Notes: generated by a model not told the origin, from the sequence alone. Counted from the first letter of the stretch, positions 50,716 through 62,400 are shown. The stretch: 64,000 nucleotides of DNA from Rhodosorus marinus (GCA_029953675.1 JAMWBK010000011.1:1364001-1428000); one strand, 5' to 3'. Program-made: numbers and translations.

Positions 50716-52437
50716 GTGTAACCGTAAGCTTTACTGGGCAGCTGCGTACTGCAGCGCAACACTACGTCTAATCCTATCTAGGGAGAAACTTACTGGAATC
50801 CCGCTACCGGGGTCTCATGCTACGTTCAAAAAAAAAAACAGGCACCAGCGGATTCTCCAACTGGTCCACGCGCAAAGCGCCTAGCGCTATCTCTGCGTTA
50901 CCTCGCCATAGTTGCCGGTTTATCTGGGATCTCACGTCTCTCAGCTCCTCACTCCTGTGTAGCAGGTGTTTGCAGCTGTCGCGGAGGAACTCTTGTGCCA
51001 TTTGCCCCGTACGCCCAAACGTCTCTATCGCTATCGGGATGAACTTGTCATCCGGTTTCTCGATCACCATCGCTTCCTGGTAGTGAGCGATTTTCCACTT
51101 CTCCGCAGCTCTCGCCGCGTATCCGCTATCATCTTGGCTCCGCCGCAAATATTTTCCCTGTAATGGTGACACCACCGTCATATCCAGCGCATACCTTTGT
51201 TTGGTCCTCGGATGCCTCGCAACGATATCAGGTCGCAGTCCGTAGTTCTCGAAGTACCCCTCAGGTGCTTGCTCTACGTCCATGAAGTTCCATCGCCTCA
51301 GCCACCGTGCCAGCTCTCTGCAGATTTCGTCGTGTCTACGTTGCCACAGTCCAGTTGATGTTGGGCCGTGATGAAACCGTTGTACCCCAGTCCTTCCGTG
51401 TTTACTCTGGCAACTAGTGCACTTCTCGGTGGTCCGTAATCCCGGAATTGGCAGCCCCAGCAGTTGTCGAACGTTTACCTGCATCTCAACCGCACTCATT
51501 TTTTTCGGTGTCAGCGTTGGTATTTCACGCAGCCAGACTCCCGACCCGGATCCCGCGGCGGACCGTATTCGAGCTCGGTTTTCAGGGGAGATTTGTGGGT
51601 TGGTGACCAACCTTTGGAATGCACAATGGTGTGCCTCTCGAGAGAGGGTTTGTTGTATTGAACCATTATTCCAAGCTGCAGTCTCGCCCGGTGCGCTTTG
51701 AAGAGATGTTTCGCGCGGTTGTTGCAGGGTAGTCAGTGCCAAGATCCGCGGCGGGGTTTCTGGTCCGAGCCTCCGTTGTATTGCTCGCGACGATGCACAG
51801 ATCTGGTCCGCCAGCTGTGAAGTCGACCATCGTTGCTCCATCGGCTCGTATGTGTCTGGTGAGCGTTCTGCCGAAACCTCCCGCTCTAGTTCAGTCAAGT
51901 ATGGCCATTCATCTTCATTGTTCCGGAAGGTGTTTCTCCATGACGAGTAAAACGCGATGGGTTGGACGCGCTTTCGAGTAGCGAAACCCAACCCCCCCCA
52001 GCGGCAGAAAAGAGCGATTTGGTCCGAGATCAGCTCTGCGTACTCGTCGTCCTCTACAGTTGTCGTAGCGAGGCCTCCGAATAGAATTTCCAGATGATAT
52101 CTGGTCATCACATCCGCCTCGCGTGCCAGAGTTCTTCCAAACTCGTATGCGAGGCGTCGTAGAACATTGTCTAGCCGAGTTTCCGCACAGAACCTGAAGA
52201 GGGCAATTTGTGTCGTAAGCTCCGGTTGTGGTAGCTTGGCAATTTCCTCAAAGAGTTTCTCATGCTTATTTTGCAGCCCCCGGCACTCCTGTTCGATGTA
52301 TTCTCGGCTGCCTATCGGTATCGAGTGGATGGTGACTCCGTCTCTGGTCACTTGGACTCCAGGAATCTCATGGTTGACCACTCGCGTGGTAGTCAGTGTT
52401 CGCCCGTACACAGTGCACTTGCCGAGTTGCAGGCGGC
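50716..52437 (-). mobile_element. Family B retrotransposon, best-preserved 3' part
   Basis: It comprises the open coding frame at 52411-50804 plus the 3' UTR with both stem-loops and the TTACACTGG end. It is 5'-truncated inside the RT just after motif C. Another 60-base scrap of the same element (about 52438-52500) sits upstream in the same orientation, then A3 begins. Confidence 0.8.
50804..52411 (-). CDS. Family B RT thumb / zinc motif / RLE polyprotein (5'-truncated)
   Basis: A 535-codon frame without stops. Its ATG is internal to the family protein (MYGRTLTTTRVVNHEI, part of the palm). The RT catalytic motifs lie upstream and are lost in this copy. In order it has the thumb (LFRFCAETRLDNVLRRLAYE), the WGGLGFATRKRVQPIAF motif with an intact 8-G tract, and SSRAIQRRLGPETPPRI. 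The Cys/His motif is CTSCQSKHGRTGVQRFHH (about residue 345). The RLE is LRPDIVARHP, then YALDMTVVSP (PD ... D) with a conserved Lys/Tyr helix, then IAIETFGRTGQMAQEFL. It ends RSMRPR with the stop in a hairpin loop. Nuclease function would need the missing RT for retrotransposition. Confidence 0.8.
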   Translation of the reverse strand: MYGRTLTTTRVVNHEIPGVQVTRDGVTIHSIPIGSREYIEQECRGLQNKHEKLFEEIAKLPQPELTTQIALFRFCAETRLDNVLRRLAYEFGRTLAREADVMTRYHLEILFGGLATTTVEDDEYAELISDQIALFCRWGGLGFATRKRVQPIAFYSSWRNTFRNNEDEWPYLTELEREVSAERSPDTYEPMEQRWSTSQLADQICASSRAIQRRLGPETPPRILALTTLQQPRETSLQSAPGETAAWNNGSIQQTLSREAHHCAFQRLVTNPQISPENRARIRSAAGSGSGVWLREIPTLTPKKMSAVEMQVNVRQLLGLPIPGLRTTEKCTSCQSKHGRTGVQRFHHGPTSTGLWQRRHDEICRELARWLRRWNFMDVEQAPEGYFENYGLRPDIVARHPRTKQRYALDMTVVSPLQGKYLRRSQDDSGYAARAAEKWKIAHYQEAMVIEKPDDKFIPIAIETFGRTGQMAQEFLRDSCKHLLHRSEELRDVRSQINRQLWRGNAEIALGALRVDQLENPLVPVFFFERSMRPR

Positions 52438-52500
52438 AATTTGCGTCATAAGTTCCGGTTGTGGGAGCTTGGCAATTTCCTCAAAGAGTTTCTCATGCTT

Positions 52501-53645
52501 ATTTGGACTTTACTAGCATAGGCTGAAGCGCTACGCAAGGCGTGAAGATGAACTAATAACTAGGGAGGGAAGCATGCAACCCCAGGCGCCGATGGCGCGC
52601 CTCGGAAAGCATGTCGCTGGAATATCGCCAAAGGGAGACACTTAAACGCCTCAAGAGCGCCAAATATTCAGTAGGATGCTCAGCAAAACATTTCCGCAAC
52701 CACTCTAAACCCGACTTATCGACGTGACCAAAGCTTTCCACAATGAATGGCTGGAACCGGTGAGAACGACCCTCAGCGCAAGGCAGACTGGCCATGCTCT
52801 CAGCATACCGTCGTTCCTTAACTCTTCGAAGGGCTGAAGCCGCGGCGCCCCGGCGGCGGGCGGCTACGGTGAGGTGGGCGCTGGCCACGGGGCAGGTAAT
52901 CGCAAGGTCCACATATGTTGAGCGTCTGGCAGCAGCGTCGGAGACGAGGAGATCGGCTATACAACGGGGCGGTGCAGAGTCCGAGATTGATCTGGGCAGT
53001 TCCGACTCAACCTCAACCGTATGCCCTATCCGAGTCAAAAATTCGCTGGGGATGTACTTGAGGCGAGTGTGACGCCTCGTTCGGAGACCTCTCAACATTC
53101 CGCAAGAACCCAGGAAGTGGTAGCCACAAGCGTCAATCCAGCTCTCACATCCCTGACAGAAAGACGGCCGATTAGAGTGCCACGGAGCCTGTGGCAAACC
53201 GAGATAGATCCGTGCGGCAGAACGGAACTGGAAAGCATCGAGACGATGACTCAATGACGACGGTAGAGTGGTTAACCACAAGTGCGAGAGGTGGCCTCCC
53301 ATGCCGCGGAGACGAGCGGCAGTGGTAGGCGGCGTGAGAGGAGAATTGAGCATGACTGTGTGAGCGGCACTGTGTTGGCCCCAGGTGAGGCTATGTTGAA
53401 TCACATCAGTGCGGGAGCTCCACAATCGGCTCAAACCCGGGTAGTCTGCAACAGGTGACCCGGGGCTAGCCTCTACGTCATCGGCAAGAACTCGGTCGAG
53501 GGGAGAATCCTCAATCGCTTCAGCTCGTCTCCATAACAGCTCCCTCGAGGAACGAAAACGGGACCGATTTGCGTCCGGCACGGCGTTGCACCTCCTGAAC
53601 GCGTGTTGAAGACCATCATTAATTGTCAAAAGCGGGGGCGGCAGG
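52501..53645 (-). mobile_element. Family A3 retrotransposon 3' half
   Basis: It covers the open frame at 53629-52553 plus the A3 3' UTR and one tail unit. It is 5'-truncated in the post-RT segment (MTINDGLQHAFRRC) and follows directly on another A3 tail at about 53655 on the same strand. Confidence 0.85.
52553..53629 (-). CDS. Family A3 zinc motif / RLE protein (5'-truncated)
   Basis: A 358-codon frame without stops, the cleanest A3 C-terminus in the window. It has DRVLADDVEASPGSPVADYP, LRGMGGHLSHLWLTTLPSS, RIYLGLPQAPWHSN, and CQGCESWIDACGYHFLGSC followed by RTRRHTRLKYI (CCHC-type). The RLE is PPRCIADLLVSD, then STYVDLAITCP, with Ala-Asp where family B has Pro-Asp. FIVESFGHVDKSGLEWL and the end LGLHASLPSY follow. 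The RT is absent, so this piece alone is not a working element. Confidence 0.8.
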   Translation of the reverse strand: MTINDGLQHAFRRCNAVPDANRSRFRSSRELLWRRAEAIEDSPLDRVLADDVEASPGSPVADYPGLSRLWSSRTDVIQHSLTWGQHSAAHTVMLNSPLTPPTTAARLRGMGGHLSHLWLTTLPSSLSHRLDAFQFRSAARIYLGLPQAPWHSNRPSFCQGCESWIDACGYHFLGSCGMLRGLRTRRHTRLKYIPSEFLTRIGHTVEVESELPRSISDSAPPRCIADLLVSDAAARRSTYVDLAITCPVASAHLTVAARRRGAAASALRRVKERRYAESMASLPCAEGRSHRFQPFIVESFGHVDKSGLEWLRKCFAEHPTEYLALLRRLSVSLWRYSSDMLSEARHRRLGLHASLPSY

Positions 53646-53654
53646 TGGCGATCC

Positions 53655-53722
53655 CGCCTTTACTGGACTCTACTAGCATAGCCTGAAGCGCTACGCAAGG
53701 CGTGAAGATGAACTAATAACTG
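53655..53722 (-). mobile_element. Family A3 terminus
   Basis: The tail (TTTACTGGACTCTACTAGCA on the plus strand) and about 50 bases of 3' UTR make up a very short A3 copy. It lies immediately upstream of the larger A3 copy, same orientation. Confidence 0.7.
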
Positions 53723-54685
53723 AACATCGTCTTAAGGCTCCCAGCCTTGCTCCATACGCTCAGAACATGTCTCTGGGTTTACCGTAGCGGTAGCCTCATT
53801 GGACTCTGGCCGCGGCGTGGGAAAATCTGTCACAGCCCACCTCGCGTCTACTCATAACAGCTGCCGAACGCTCGACGGTTCAGCCGAGAAGCGATCTTTC
53901 AGCCACTCGGAGTGAACAGGACGTTTTCGACAACAGCAAAAGATGTTTATCCACATATGCTTCCCCATCACATTGCCCTTTCCAAATGTTCAAGGAATCC
54001 TCAAGTTCGGAATTCAGGAGCCGTTACAAGGCCGTCATCCGAAGGCCGAGGTACGGACCTTCACGTTAGCTGGGCTTCGATGCGGTAGATGTATTCTTCG
54101 TAGTGACACATAGAAGCCGGTCGTTGTGCCTCATCGCATGAGGCAGCTCTCAAAAGATTGTCGTCAATACTCAATGAGAGGAGGCTCCTCATTGCGATAC
54201 GATCGCTTCTGGCGCAAAAAACCTACGGTTTTTTTTTAATCTCTTGCATTTGCTTCTGAGTTTGCACGGACCAGTTCTTCACCTTCGTGGCCTTCGATTT
54301 CGCTGCGAGGTACCCATTATCGGTCGCCCGGGGTCGCCTTTACGGAGCGTGCTGGACGCTTCCTCTCGTCCGCGGTATGAAGCGACCGCTGCGATAGGTC
54401 GACGGAAGCAGGGGCGTTGACTAACGTAGAGAGAACGCACGTTCCGCGGCTTTGGATCAGTCCTTTGTCCCCACGCGATTGAAAACCTGTGGTTCTTATG
54501 ATGACATCATCAGGGCTATCAGGCTCCGAGCCGGCTCTGGATGTATAGATACAGTTTTTGGTTTCGTGAGGGTGTATGGTGCTGGCTTTTGGTAGTTTTG
54601 AGTCGCAATTGTGTTCTTCGGTGGGAGGCGCTTCTTTCTGCAGCCTTTCCCCCGCATCTTCTAGTGGTGTGGTGCGTGCTGGGGG
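53723..54685. other. Possible 5' UTR of the A2 element, no gene
   Basis: This stretch ahead of the A2 coding region has no reading frame I can support. It contains GATGACATCATCAGG at about 54499 and a long T-run at 54232. Part of it may be the A2 5' UTR, since the copy is otherwise near full length; the boundary is not visible. Confidence 0.35.
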
Positions 54686-56096
54686 TTGCTAGCGCCCCTT
54701 GGAGGTCGTGGTGGTTTTTGTTTGGTTGCAAACGTTGGGAACAAGTTCTCTTTTTGGGGGTTTCGTGGGGGAATCGGTTTTTCACACCTTCCAATCGTTA
54801 TGGTTGGGGTTTCCCCACCCATTCCGGCGGACGGAGCCGTTCTCTCAGCGCGCGTGGAGCTCTGCGTGGGCGGGTTTAGTACCGCGGCCACCCTCACGGA
54901 CTGCGCTGACGAGTTAGCCCATGGGATCTGCTCGAAACTGACGAGTCTTCTTGTGACTGCTTCCCAGGAACACCGCCTGCCCCTGCTGATCGCCTATTTG
55001 GAGCGCTTCTCCGCCTCCGCGCCTGCCCCATACCCCCGGTGCCCGTCCCCGCGGATCCGCACGGTACAGCGGGGCCTGCCTCCACCCGACCCGAGCGCTC
55101 CGCTCCGGTCATTCCTGATTCCGACTGGCCTACCCCTATTCAAGGACAGACGCCTCCTGGGCCCGCGTCGGGCCCGAATCCTGCTCCCTCCAGTGCCCCA
55201 CGTGCGACCTATTCGCAGGTCCTACGCAGGGGCTCTTCTGAACAACGCACGACGGCAATGGTGCGTATGATGCCACAACACATCCCTATTGACTCTTCTC
55301 GCCAACTATCTCCGTTCCACTTTGTTTGGATGACGAACGTGCGTCCCCAGACCCCCTCTCGTGGTCGGGGCCGCGCGCCCGTCCACTACCGCGATTTTCG
55401 CGACACCATGGCTTCCTCCTTGGGGTCGCCCCGTCTGAATTCCTATATGTGGACTTCACGGGCCCTCATGCCTGTTTTCTTGTTACTGACTCGGCTTACC
55501 AGTTCCTTCAATCCCTTGTAACCACCCCCGCGCCCCAGCGCTCTGCTCTGGCCAACATGATACTGACTCGTCCTCATGTCTCTTTGTTTGTCGAGTTCGA
55601 TCGTTTTGACGCCGGCTGGGTTCCTCCGTCGCCCTTGCAAAACCTGGATGCCTCGCAGGCTTCGGTTGTCGCGCTACACACTCATGCGGCGCGGCTCTCG
55701 CGCATACAGGCGAGCCTCTTCGCGCGTTTTCCTCCTCGCGGGGTCCTCCGCACCGCGCTAGAGGCCTTCCTCTCCACTGAGGCCACCCTGCTGGAAGCCC
55801 ACCCTGCGTTTGACCTTCTGCCGCCGACTCTTGAGCACCCTTCCTCCCCTCGCCCTGCCTCCGAGGCTCGTGACACCGACATGGCAGAAGCACCATCGGC
55901 CTCTCCGAATCCGCTGGCTCTGGACACCCTCAGTCAAGACTCCGCTGCTGAAAACCCTGTGTCTACTTTCTTCAGGTCTTTTAGTTCCTTCGTGCGCCCT
56001 CCACGTAAGCGTCGTGCGGCTCCTGAGCCTCCCTCCGAGGCACCTCCTCCGGATATTCGATCTGCCTTCCCGACTGAGGGGAGGCCCGATGTCTGA
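54686..56096 (+). pseudogene. Family A2 ORF1 (frameshifted)
   Basis: Three overlapping frames make up one protein. About 54800-55035 gives DGAVLSARVELCVGGFSTAA and SKLTSLLVTASQEHRLPLL. About 55039-55330 gives a Pro-rich linker and RATYSQVLRRGSSEQRTT. 55326-56096 gives VAPSEFLYVDFTGPHACFLV, TRPHVSLFVEFDRFDAGW, LSRIQASLFARFP and a Ser/Pro tail with RPPRKRRAAPEPPSE. The middle domain resembles the RNA-binding ORF1 proteins of non-LTR elements only in layout; no zinc knuckle is seen. The last codons overlap the ORF2 start in ATGTCTGA. Confidence 0.7.
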
Positions 56097-58655
56097 GTCT
56101 TCCTCCTCCGCGTGCGTGTCGTCCCGGTTACCCCTGTTTACCAGTGACCGCTCAGCCTGGCATGAGCGTGTTCTCTCGTGGTTTTCGCACCTTGTCGCCT
56201 CCTACCCGGACGGTTCCTTCCCCTTTGTCGTCAGAGCACGGCCGTACGGCTCCCTCGTCGACTTCATAAGCCCCTAGGATTGGTGTTGGATTTTCTCTGG
56301 CAGCAGGTCGCCGCGAACCCTCACTGCTCTCTTCGCTGGGAACTCTTGTTCTTTTTTCCCCGCCTCGTGCTCACCTCCTCTACCGTCCCCCTCAACCCAC
56401 ATCCTCGCCGGGTCCACCCTCGCCGAAAACTGCAAATGTTCCTTTCCGGCGACTTTGAGGACCTCGAACGTCTTTATTTCGCTTCTCTCTCTTCCTTTTC
56501 TCCTAGTGCTCCCTCAGCTTTTAGGTCTTCTCGACAGAATCGGGCGCGTCACGCGGTGGCAGGCGGTGATCTGCGGCGGGCAGCCGGGATCCTCCAGCAG
56601 CGGCAACCTGTGGTTCCATACTCCGATGATCTTTCTTCACCGCTCCGTTTGCTCTTTCCCTCGGAAGGCTCCCCTTGGGACTCCTCGTTTGAATCAGTGT
56701 TGGAAGAGTACCGCGCCGCGCCACATCCCAGTGCGCGGTTAGTGGTCAATCTGGAGGCGGTGCGTGAGTTGGTTCATGATGCTCCGAAGGGCCGTTCCCC
56801 AGGGCCCTCGGGGCTGCGGGTGGAATATCTCCGTTTCTTAAGTGATGAAGGTTTGAAGGCGTTGGCGTGGGTGGTCGAAGCGCTTGTGAATGGTGATCCC
56901 CTGTGTGAGTGTGCGTGGTTCTTGGTCGGGCGTTTTCAGTTGTGTCTGCTTTCGAAGCCCGGCCACACGGCCTCGAGCCCTGCTATTCGCCCTATTGGCC
57001 TGGTTGAGGTGGTCCGCAAATTGGCGGCGCGATGGTTAGTGAAAATCTTGGTTCCCGAATCCCGCCGTTTCTTTGGGCACGTGCAGTTAGGCGTGGGCTA
57101 TCGTGGTGGCTGTGAGTTGTTGTCTGTTTTACTCCGTTCGGAAATGGCGTACTCCCCAGATTCTGGGCTCCTCTCTGTAGATTTTACCAATGCGTTCAAC
57201 CGCGTCTCTCGTCCGGCTCTCATGCCCGTGGTGCGCGAAGTCTTCCCTGTAGGCTTTCCCTTTGTTAGTAGACTTTATTCTCCGCTTGGTCGTGGGGCTA
57301 CCTATGACACCCTTGGCGCTTCCTCACACACGTTTGCGGCGCGCACAGGGGTACAACAGGGTGATCCCTTGTCCCCTTTCCTACATGCCTGTGGACTACA
57401 ACTCGTCTTGCTTTGTCTTCGCTCCGAATTCCCGCAGGTTCGTACGGTTGCATACCACGACGACGTGTGCCTCCTGGGGCCCCCTGATACTCTAGCACTC
57501 GCTTATGATCGTCTCCGCTCCTTGGCTTCGCGGGTTGACCTGGAGGTTAATCATCACAAATCGTTCTACTGGGGAGGTGTAGCTGCACAAGAGCAGCAGG
57601 TACCTGCGTCGTTCCAGGATATTTGGAGACCGGATGGTTTTGTCCACTTAGGCATCCCCTACGGGTCGCCGTCCTTCGTTGAAGGCGAGTTGCTGCAGCT
57701 CCTCGGTAAGCACAGACAGCTGGTTGCAGAGCTTCGACGGCTACCTCCGGGCTTTCTCCAGTGCTCGTTGTTGCTGTTTCGGTATTGTTGCAGTCAGCGG
57801 TTAACCTATTGGCTTCGCTCACTTCCAACTCATTGGGGCCGGTGGTTGGCCACTCGTGCGGATGCTGAAAGTTTCCGTGACCTGGGATATTTTCTCGATG
57901 AAGAGCTGAGCGCTCTGCCGCGACCCACCTGTGATGTTGTGCGCGCCCAGGTAGGCCTCCCATTGCGATTGGGGGGACTGGGCCTCTGCAATCGTGTTGT
58001 GGTCCAACCTGCAGCCGCAGTAGGGGCCTGGGGAACCGCACTTCCCACTTTGAGCAGCTTGGGTATCTCGAAGTTCCGCAATTTGATGGCGAGCCTCTCG
58101 CGGGGTGTCTTGCTTCCCAGCGTACCGGAAAGCGCCCAAGACTTGTTTCTGGAGCTCCAAACCGCCCTGAATTCCTGTACTAGTCTCCCCGAAACCGTTC
58201 AACCCCGTCTTCCTGACTGGCGAGCTGTATTTGACCGCTCTCGAGGCTCCGCCCCGGGGATTCGTCCTGCGCCTGAACCTGTTCTAGGGGAGATTGACCC
58301 AGTGGTTGCCGCAGAAGAAGAAGTTCCAGTTGATCCTCCTGATGGTTCCCAGCGCGCTGGGAGCCGAGCTCAAGCACGCACGGATGCGCTGCAAAATATC
58401 CTTTCTTGGGACTTGCACCGTGCTGCATATGGCCGACTCCTCGCGCAGATGGTCTCATCTTCTCGCGCTCGCGCCCGCCTACGTAGTCTTGGAGGGGTTA
58501 TTAGCTCTCAGTGGCTCATGACCGTACCAGCCTTTCCGCCACTCACACTGTCGGATTTCGAAGTGCGTACTTCACTGCGCTTATACCTCGGCTTACATCA
58601 GCCCCCTTGGCCGTACGAGATGGGTTCGTCGTGCCCTCTGCTGCTCTCAGACTGA
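56089..58655 (+). CDS. Family A2 ORF2: reverse transcriptase, near intact
   Basis: ORF2 starts at the ATG (56089) overlapping the ORF1 stop. An apparent indel near 56260 moves it into the long frame that ends at 58655. It has LLFFFPRLVLTSSTVPL, GGDLRRAAGILQQRQ and APKGRSPGPSGLRVEYLRFL. RT: RPIGLVEVVRKLAARWL, motif A SVDFTNAFNRVSRPAL, motif B GVQQGDPLSPFLHACGLQ, motif C TVAYHDDVCLLGPPDT, then LEVNHHKSFYW, a thumb with LFRYCCSQRLTYWLRSLP and LRLGGLGLCNRVV. The frame is lost at the zinc motif (CPLLLSD, stop), where the other frame gives C then SQTEDNADFGAHLLASC. Only about two single-base indels separate this ORF2 from an intact one. Codon use matches its 3' continuation. Confidence 0.85.
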
Positions 58656-59232
58656 AGACAACGCAGATTTTGGCGCCCACCTGCTCGCTAGTTGCCCGGC
58701 GGTGAAAGGTGCTCGAACCCGCCGCCACACACGGATCTTGAACCTGTTATACCGGGAACTTCGGCCTATAGTCCGGCAAGCCGGTCTGGAAATCGAACGT
58801 GAGAAACCTTTACCCGTCGCGGACTTTCAAAATGATGAACGCCGTGTAGCCGACCTGGTGATCACCTGTGACGACAGCCGCCGTACCACATACGTTGATC
58901 TTGCTGTTCCTAACCCTCAAGCTAGTCGTTATCTCCCGGCTGCGGGGGAGCGCCGTGGATCTGCCGCCGCCAGCATGAGACGCCGCAAAGAGATCAAATA
59001 CGCGGGGGCTTTGTCTTCCCCTGGTGTTCGTGCTTCGGCACTAGCACATCGCTTGGTACCCCTGATCATTGAGTGCTTTGGGTTCATGGACTCTGTTGGT
59101 TCTCGCTGGCTTCGGGAGTTGTTCCGCGAACGCCCTGACCGTCTTCAATCGTTGTTTACCCGCTTAAGTTTCCTGCTGTGGCGCATGAATGCCGCTTTGA
59201 TGTTGGAGGCGCGAGTACTTCGCCGCGCTTAG
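58640..59232 (+). CDS. Family A2 ORF2 C-terminus: zinc motif and RLE (after frameshift)
   Basis: The continuation of ORF2 in the next frame has HLLASCPAVKGARTRRHTRI (end of the CCHC knuckle) and RVADLVITCDDSRRTTYVDL (the A-D ... D nuclease site, catalytic Asp pair spaced about 14). The Arg/Lys helix RRGSAAASMRRRKEIKY and LVPLIIECFGFMDSVGSRWL follow. It ends LLWRMNAALMLEARVLRRA and stop. The same C-terminus is copied, nearly unchanged, at 35.9, 43.8 and 44.5 kb, so this family was active recently. Confidence 0.8.
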
Positions 59233-59290
59233 TCTTTTTTTCCCCTCGGGGTTTTTTTTTTCAGCCTCCGATTAAACCATTCGTTCGTTC
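59233..59290 (+). promoter_or_regulatory. Family A2 3' UTR and tail
   Basis: TTTTTTTCCCCTCGGGG can pair as CCCC/GGGG around TC. It is followed by a T-run, CAGCCTCCGATTAAACCATT and (CGTT)n-like units. The same short 3' UTR ends every A2 copy, while the final tetranucleotide repeat varies (CATT, CGTT or GTCG). Confidence 0.6.
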
Positions 59291-59477
59291 GATTAAAGAG
59301 AATATGACTGTTTCCAGGTGGTTGAAACCGCAGAATACTTTCAAATCGAGTTTACTTCTTCTTTACAATTTTTTTTGTCACTCTAGCCCTCGAACTCTAC
59401 CTCTCTGGACTTTACTAGCTCTACCTCTCTAGGTACCACACAAACCAGAATCCTGCTCCGGAGGATTGGGGCTCTTG
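59291..59477. other. Gap between A2 and the ABC transporter gene
   Basis: A short T-rich stretch with ACTTTACTAGCTCTACCTCTC, which resembles an A3 tail unit. No AATAAA on the minus strand was noticed. No gene. Confidence 0.35.
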
Positions 59478-62400
59478 CTACAGTTCCTGCTGCTTGTAGA
59501 GGGAAGCGTAGACTCCGTCTGGAATCGACATGAGATCAGCGTGGTTCCCTGTTTCGACAATTCTACCCTCTGATACAACGGCAATTGTCTCTGCGTTCAC
59601 CACCGTGGAGAGGCGGTGGGCGATGACAATGGTGGTTCGGCCCACTGCAGCTTTGCTCAATGCGCTCTGGACAATTCTCTCGGATTTACTGTCAACAGCA
59701 CTGGTAGCCTCATCCAGGAGGAGAATAGGCGGCTTGCGTACAACGGCTCGAGCTATCGCGATGCGTTGTCTCTGGCCGCCACTCAGCTTTGCTCCGTGCG
59801 CACCGACCTGGGTGTCGTAGCCATGCGGTAGCTTCATCACAAACTCGTGCGCGTTCGCGAGCTTCGCAGCTTCGACAATCTCATCCTCTGTTACCACTGT
59901 ACCTTCGGCCTTGCGCAGCCCATGCGCAATGTTCTCACGCACCGTCGTTGAGAAAAGTTCAGGCTCCTGCGTCACGAAACCGATGTGGTCACGCATCGAC
60001 GCGGTGTTCCACGCGGGGAGAGGCTTTCCGTCGATTTTAACCTCACCAGCAGTTGGATCGTAGAACCGTTCAGCGAGCATCGCCACGGTGCTTTTCCCCG
60101 CGCCGCTTGGGCCCACAAGAGCAAGCGTTCTCCCCTTCCCGACTTTCACGCTGAGTCCCTTCAGCACCGTCTGTTCAGGCCTCGCAGGGTACTGGAACAC
60201 AACATCGTTCAGCTCCACCTCTCCACGGCATTTTTCCATAATCTCTCCTCCCTCATCCATCGGATCGATGGCTGATTTCATATCTATCAGTCCGAATACT
60301 CTTTTAGCGGCGGACCCGGCTTCCGCAGCTTCTGGAAGCAATGTCATCGACATTCCAGCCGCAATAGCTCCGAAGGTCAAAGCTGAGCCTGCCCTCAGCC
60401 CTTGTAAAAAGTCACACCAACCCCAGTAGATGACTTTCGACATGAACCAGGCCGTAACGGCATATATCCCATAAGAGCAGAACTGAGTAAACCCATACGC
60501 TAGGCCATTGATCAGCGCCTTTCGTTTTCCAATCTGAGCGGGCAGTTCAAGTTCGGAATCGTAGTCGTTCAGGAACTTTTCGCCTGCTCCTAGAGCCGTC
60601 ACGGTCTGAACGCAGTCGACAGCGCTGGTCGCGATCGAGTTGGCGGAGGCGAGCAATTGCGCGAGTTTCGCCGAAAGGCCCCGCATCAACCTCACTTGAA
60701 TCACTGGGCCCAACGTCATCACCGGCATACAGGCAAGCACGACAAGGGCGATCGACCAGCAACTACTGAAGGCTATGATGATTGAGAAGACCAGGATAGA
60801 AGTCATATATACATAGTGCATCTGTCGTTCACCAACCGCACCCCTCAGCTTAGCCACGTCTGGCCCAAGACGAGACGTAAGACTTCCAGCGCTATTCTCG
60901 CGTAGATCAAAAAACCCAACGCTCTGACGAATGACTACCTCAAAAGCCATGTTCCTCAACCGTTTCATGAGCCTCTCTCCAGCCACCCCGAAGACATACA
61001 AGCCAAGGAAATGTGAAAACAGCATAGCGAAGCCAAGTACAGCGAACATGATGGTGTAGAATCGAACCTCGCCCTCATCGTTGGTCGTCAACACCAGTAC
61101 TCCAATCTCCGCCATGATTAAGCTCCATGCTGGCCATAACAGTCCACCGATTAACGCGCAGAATATGCCGATGACGAAGTAGGGCCACTCTGGCTTGTTC
61201 AAAGACATCGCTCTACGCAAAGCTCCCTTGCGAGCCACATGTTCATTCTCTTCCTGATCTTGGTCCATCTCTATGGTAGTGGCATCCATCGTCGATGTCG
61301 CCGTCGTCGTCGGCTTGCAGACGGAATCACCACATCCTTGGCTCTCTTCAGCAGTGTACTCCTGGCGGTCAATGGCCGAACCGACGTCGTCCTGTTCCGC
61401 ATCACTTTCTGAAGCACTCTTCTGCAACTTCACAAGGTTTGAGTAGATACCAGTATCGTTAGCGACGAGCTGCTCGTGAGTTCCCTGTTGTCTAATCATG
61501 CCGTCCTCGAACACCACAATCTTGTCGGCGTTTCTGATCGTCGAAAGTCTGTGCGCTATAACGACCACGGTTCTTCCCTCTCGGACGTTGTCCATCGCCT
61601 TCTGCACCAGTCGCTCGGATGTGTTGTCCAGGGCGCTTGTCGCCTCGTCGAATAGTAAGATCTTCGGGTCTCTACTCAGTGCCCGTGCGATAGCAATGCG
61701 CTGCTTTTGTCCTCCAGATAACTGAGCTCCTCTGTCGCCTACGATCGTGTCGTACCCACAGGGCAATTCCATGATAAAATCGTGCGCATTTGCCGCCTTG
61801 GCAGCGGCGATGACCTCCTCCATCGACACATTTTCCTGCCTTACCTGCAGACCGCCATCTTCTCCCGTATATACCCCAACTTTTCCACCAAGAGCAATGT
61901 TGTCCTTGATCGACATGGCGAAAAGCGTTGGAGTCTGTGACACATAGCCAATTTGACCCCTCAACCAAGCCACGTTGAACTGGTCTAATTCTATTCCGTC
62001 CAATAAAACCGACCCATCCGTAGGGTCGTAGAACCTCTCCAGGAGGTTCATCGTCGTCGTCTTTCCGGACCCACTTTCACCAACTAGGGCCACCGTTGAT
62101 CCTGCTTCAATCGACAAGTTCAGCCCTTTCAGGGCCAAAGCGTCCGATCGAGAACGGTACCCGAATTTGACGTCTATAAACTCGATGTTTCCCAGCAGTT
62201 CAGCGCCAGCTTTCCCCTCCTGGTTGAACGCATCTATCTCACTCTTCCTCGAGATGATTTCGAAAACTTTTGGTGCTGCCCCGCGTGCTTCGTTGATGGC
62301 ATTGATAGCCTGACTTCCGTCTCCGAGTGCCATAGCTCCGATTATCACTGCAAAAATTACGATGAAAACATCCTGACCGAGGATAGTCCCCCCTCGAACG

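Noticed and set aside
54840-54900. Host gene starting near the 54.7-kb ATG
   Set aside because: The protein aligns with the retroelement ORF1 fragment at 39.4-39.9 kb and leads into the A2 ORF2.
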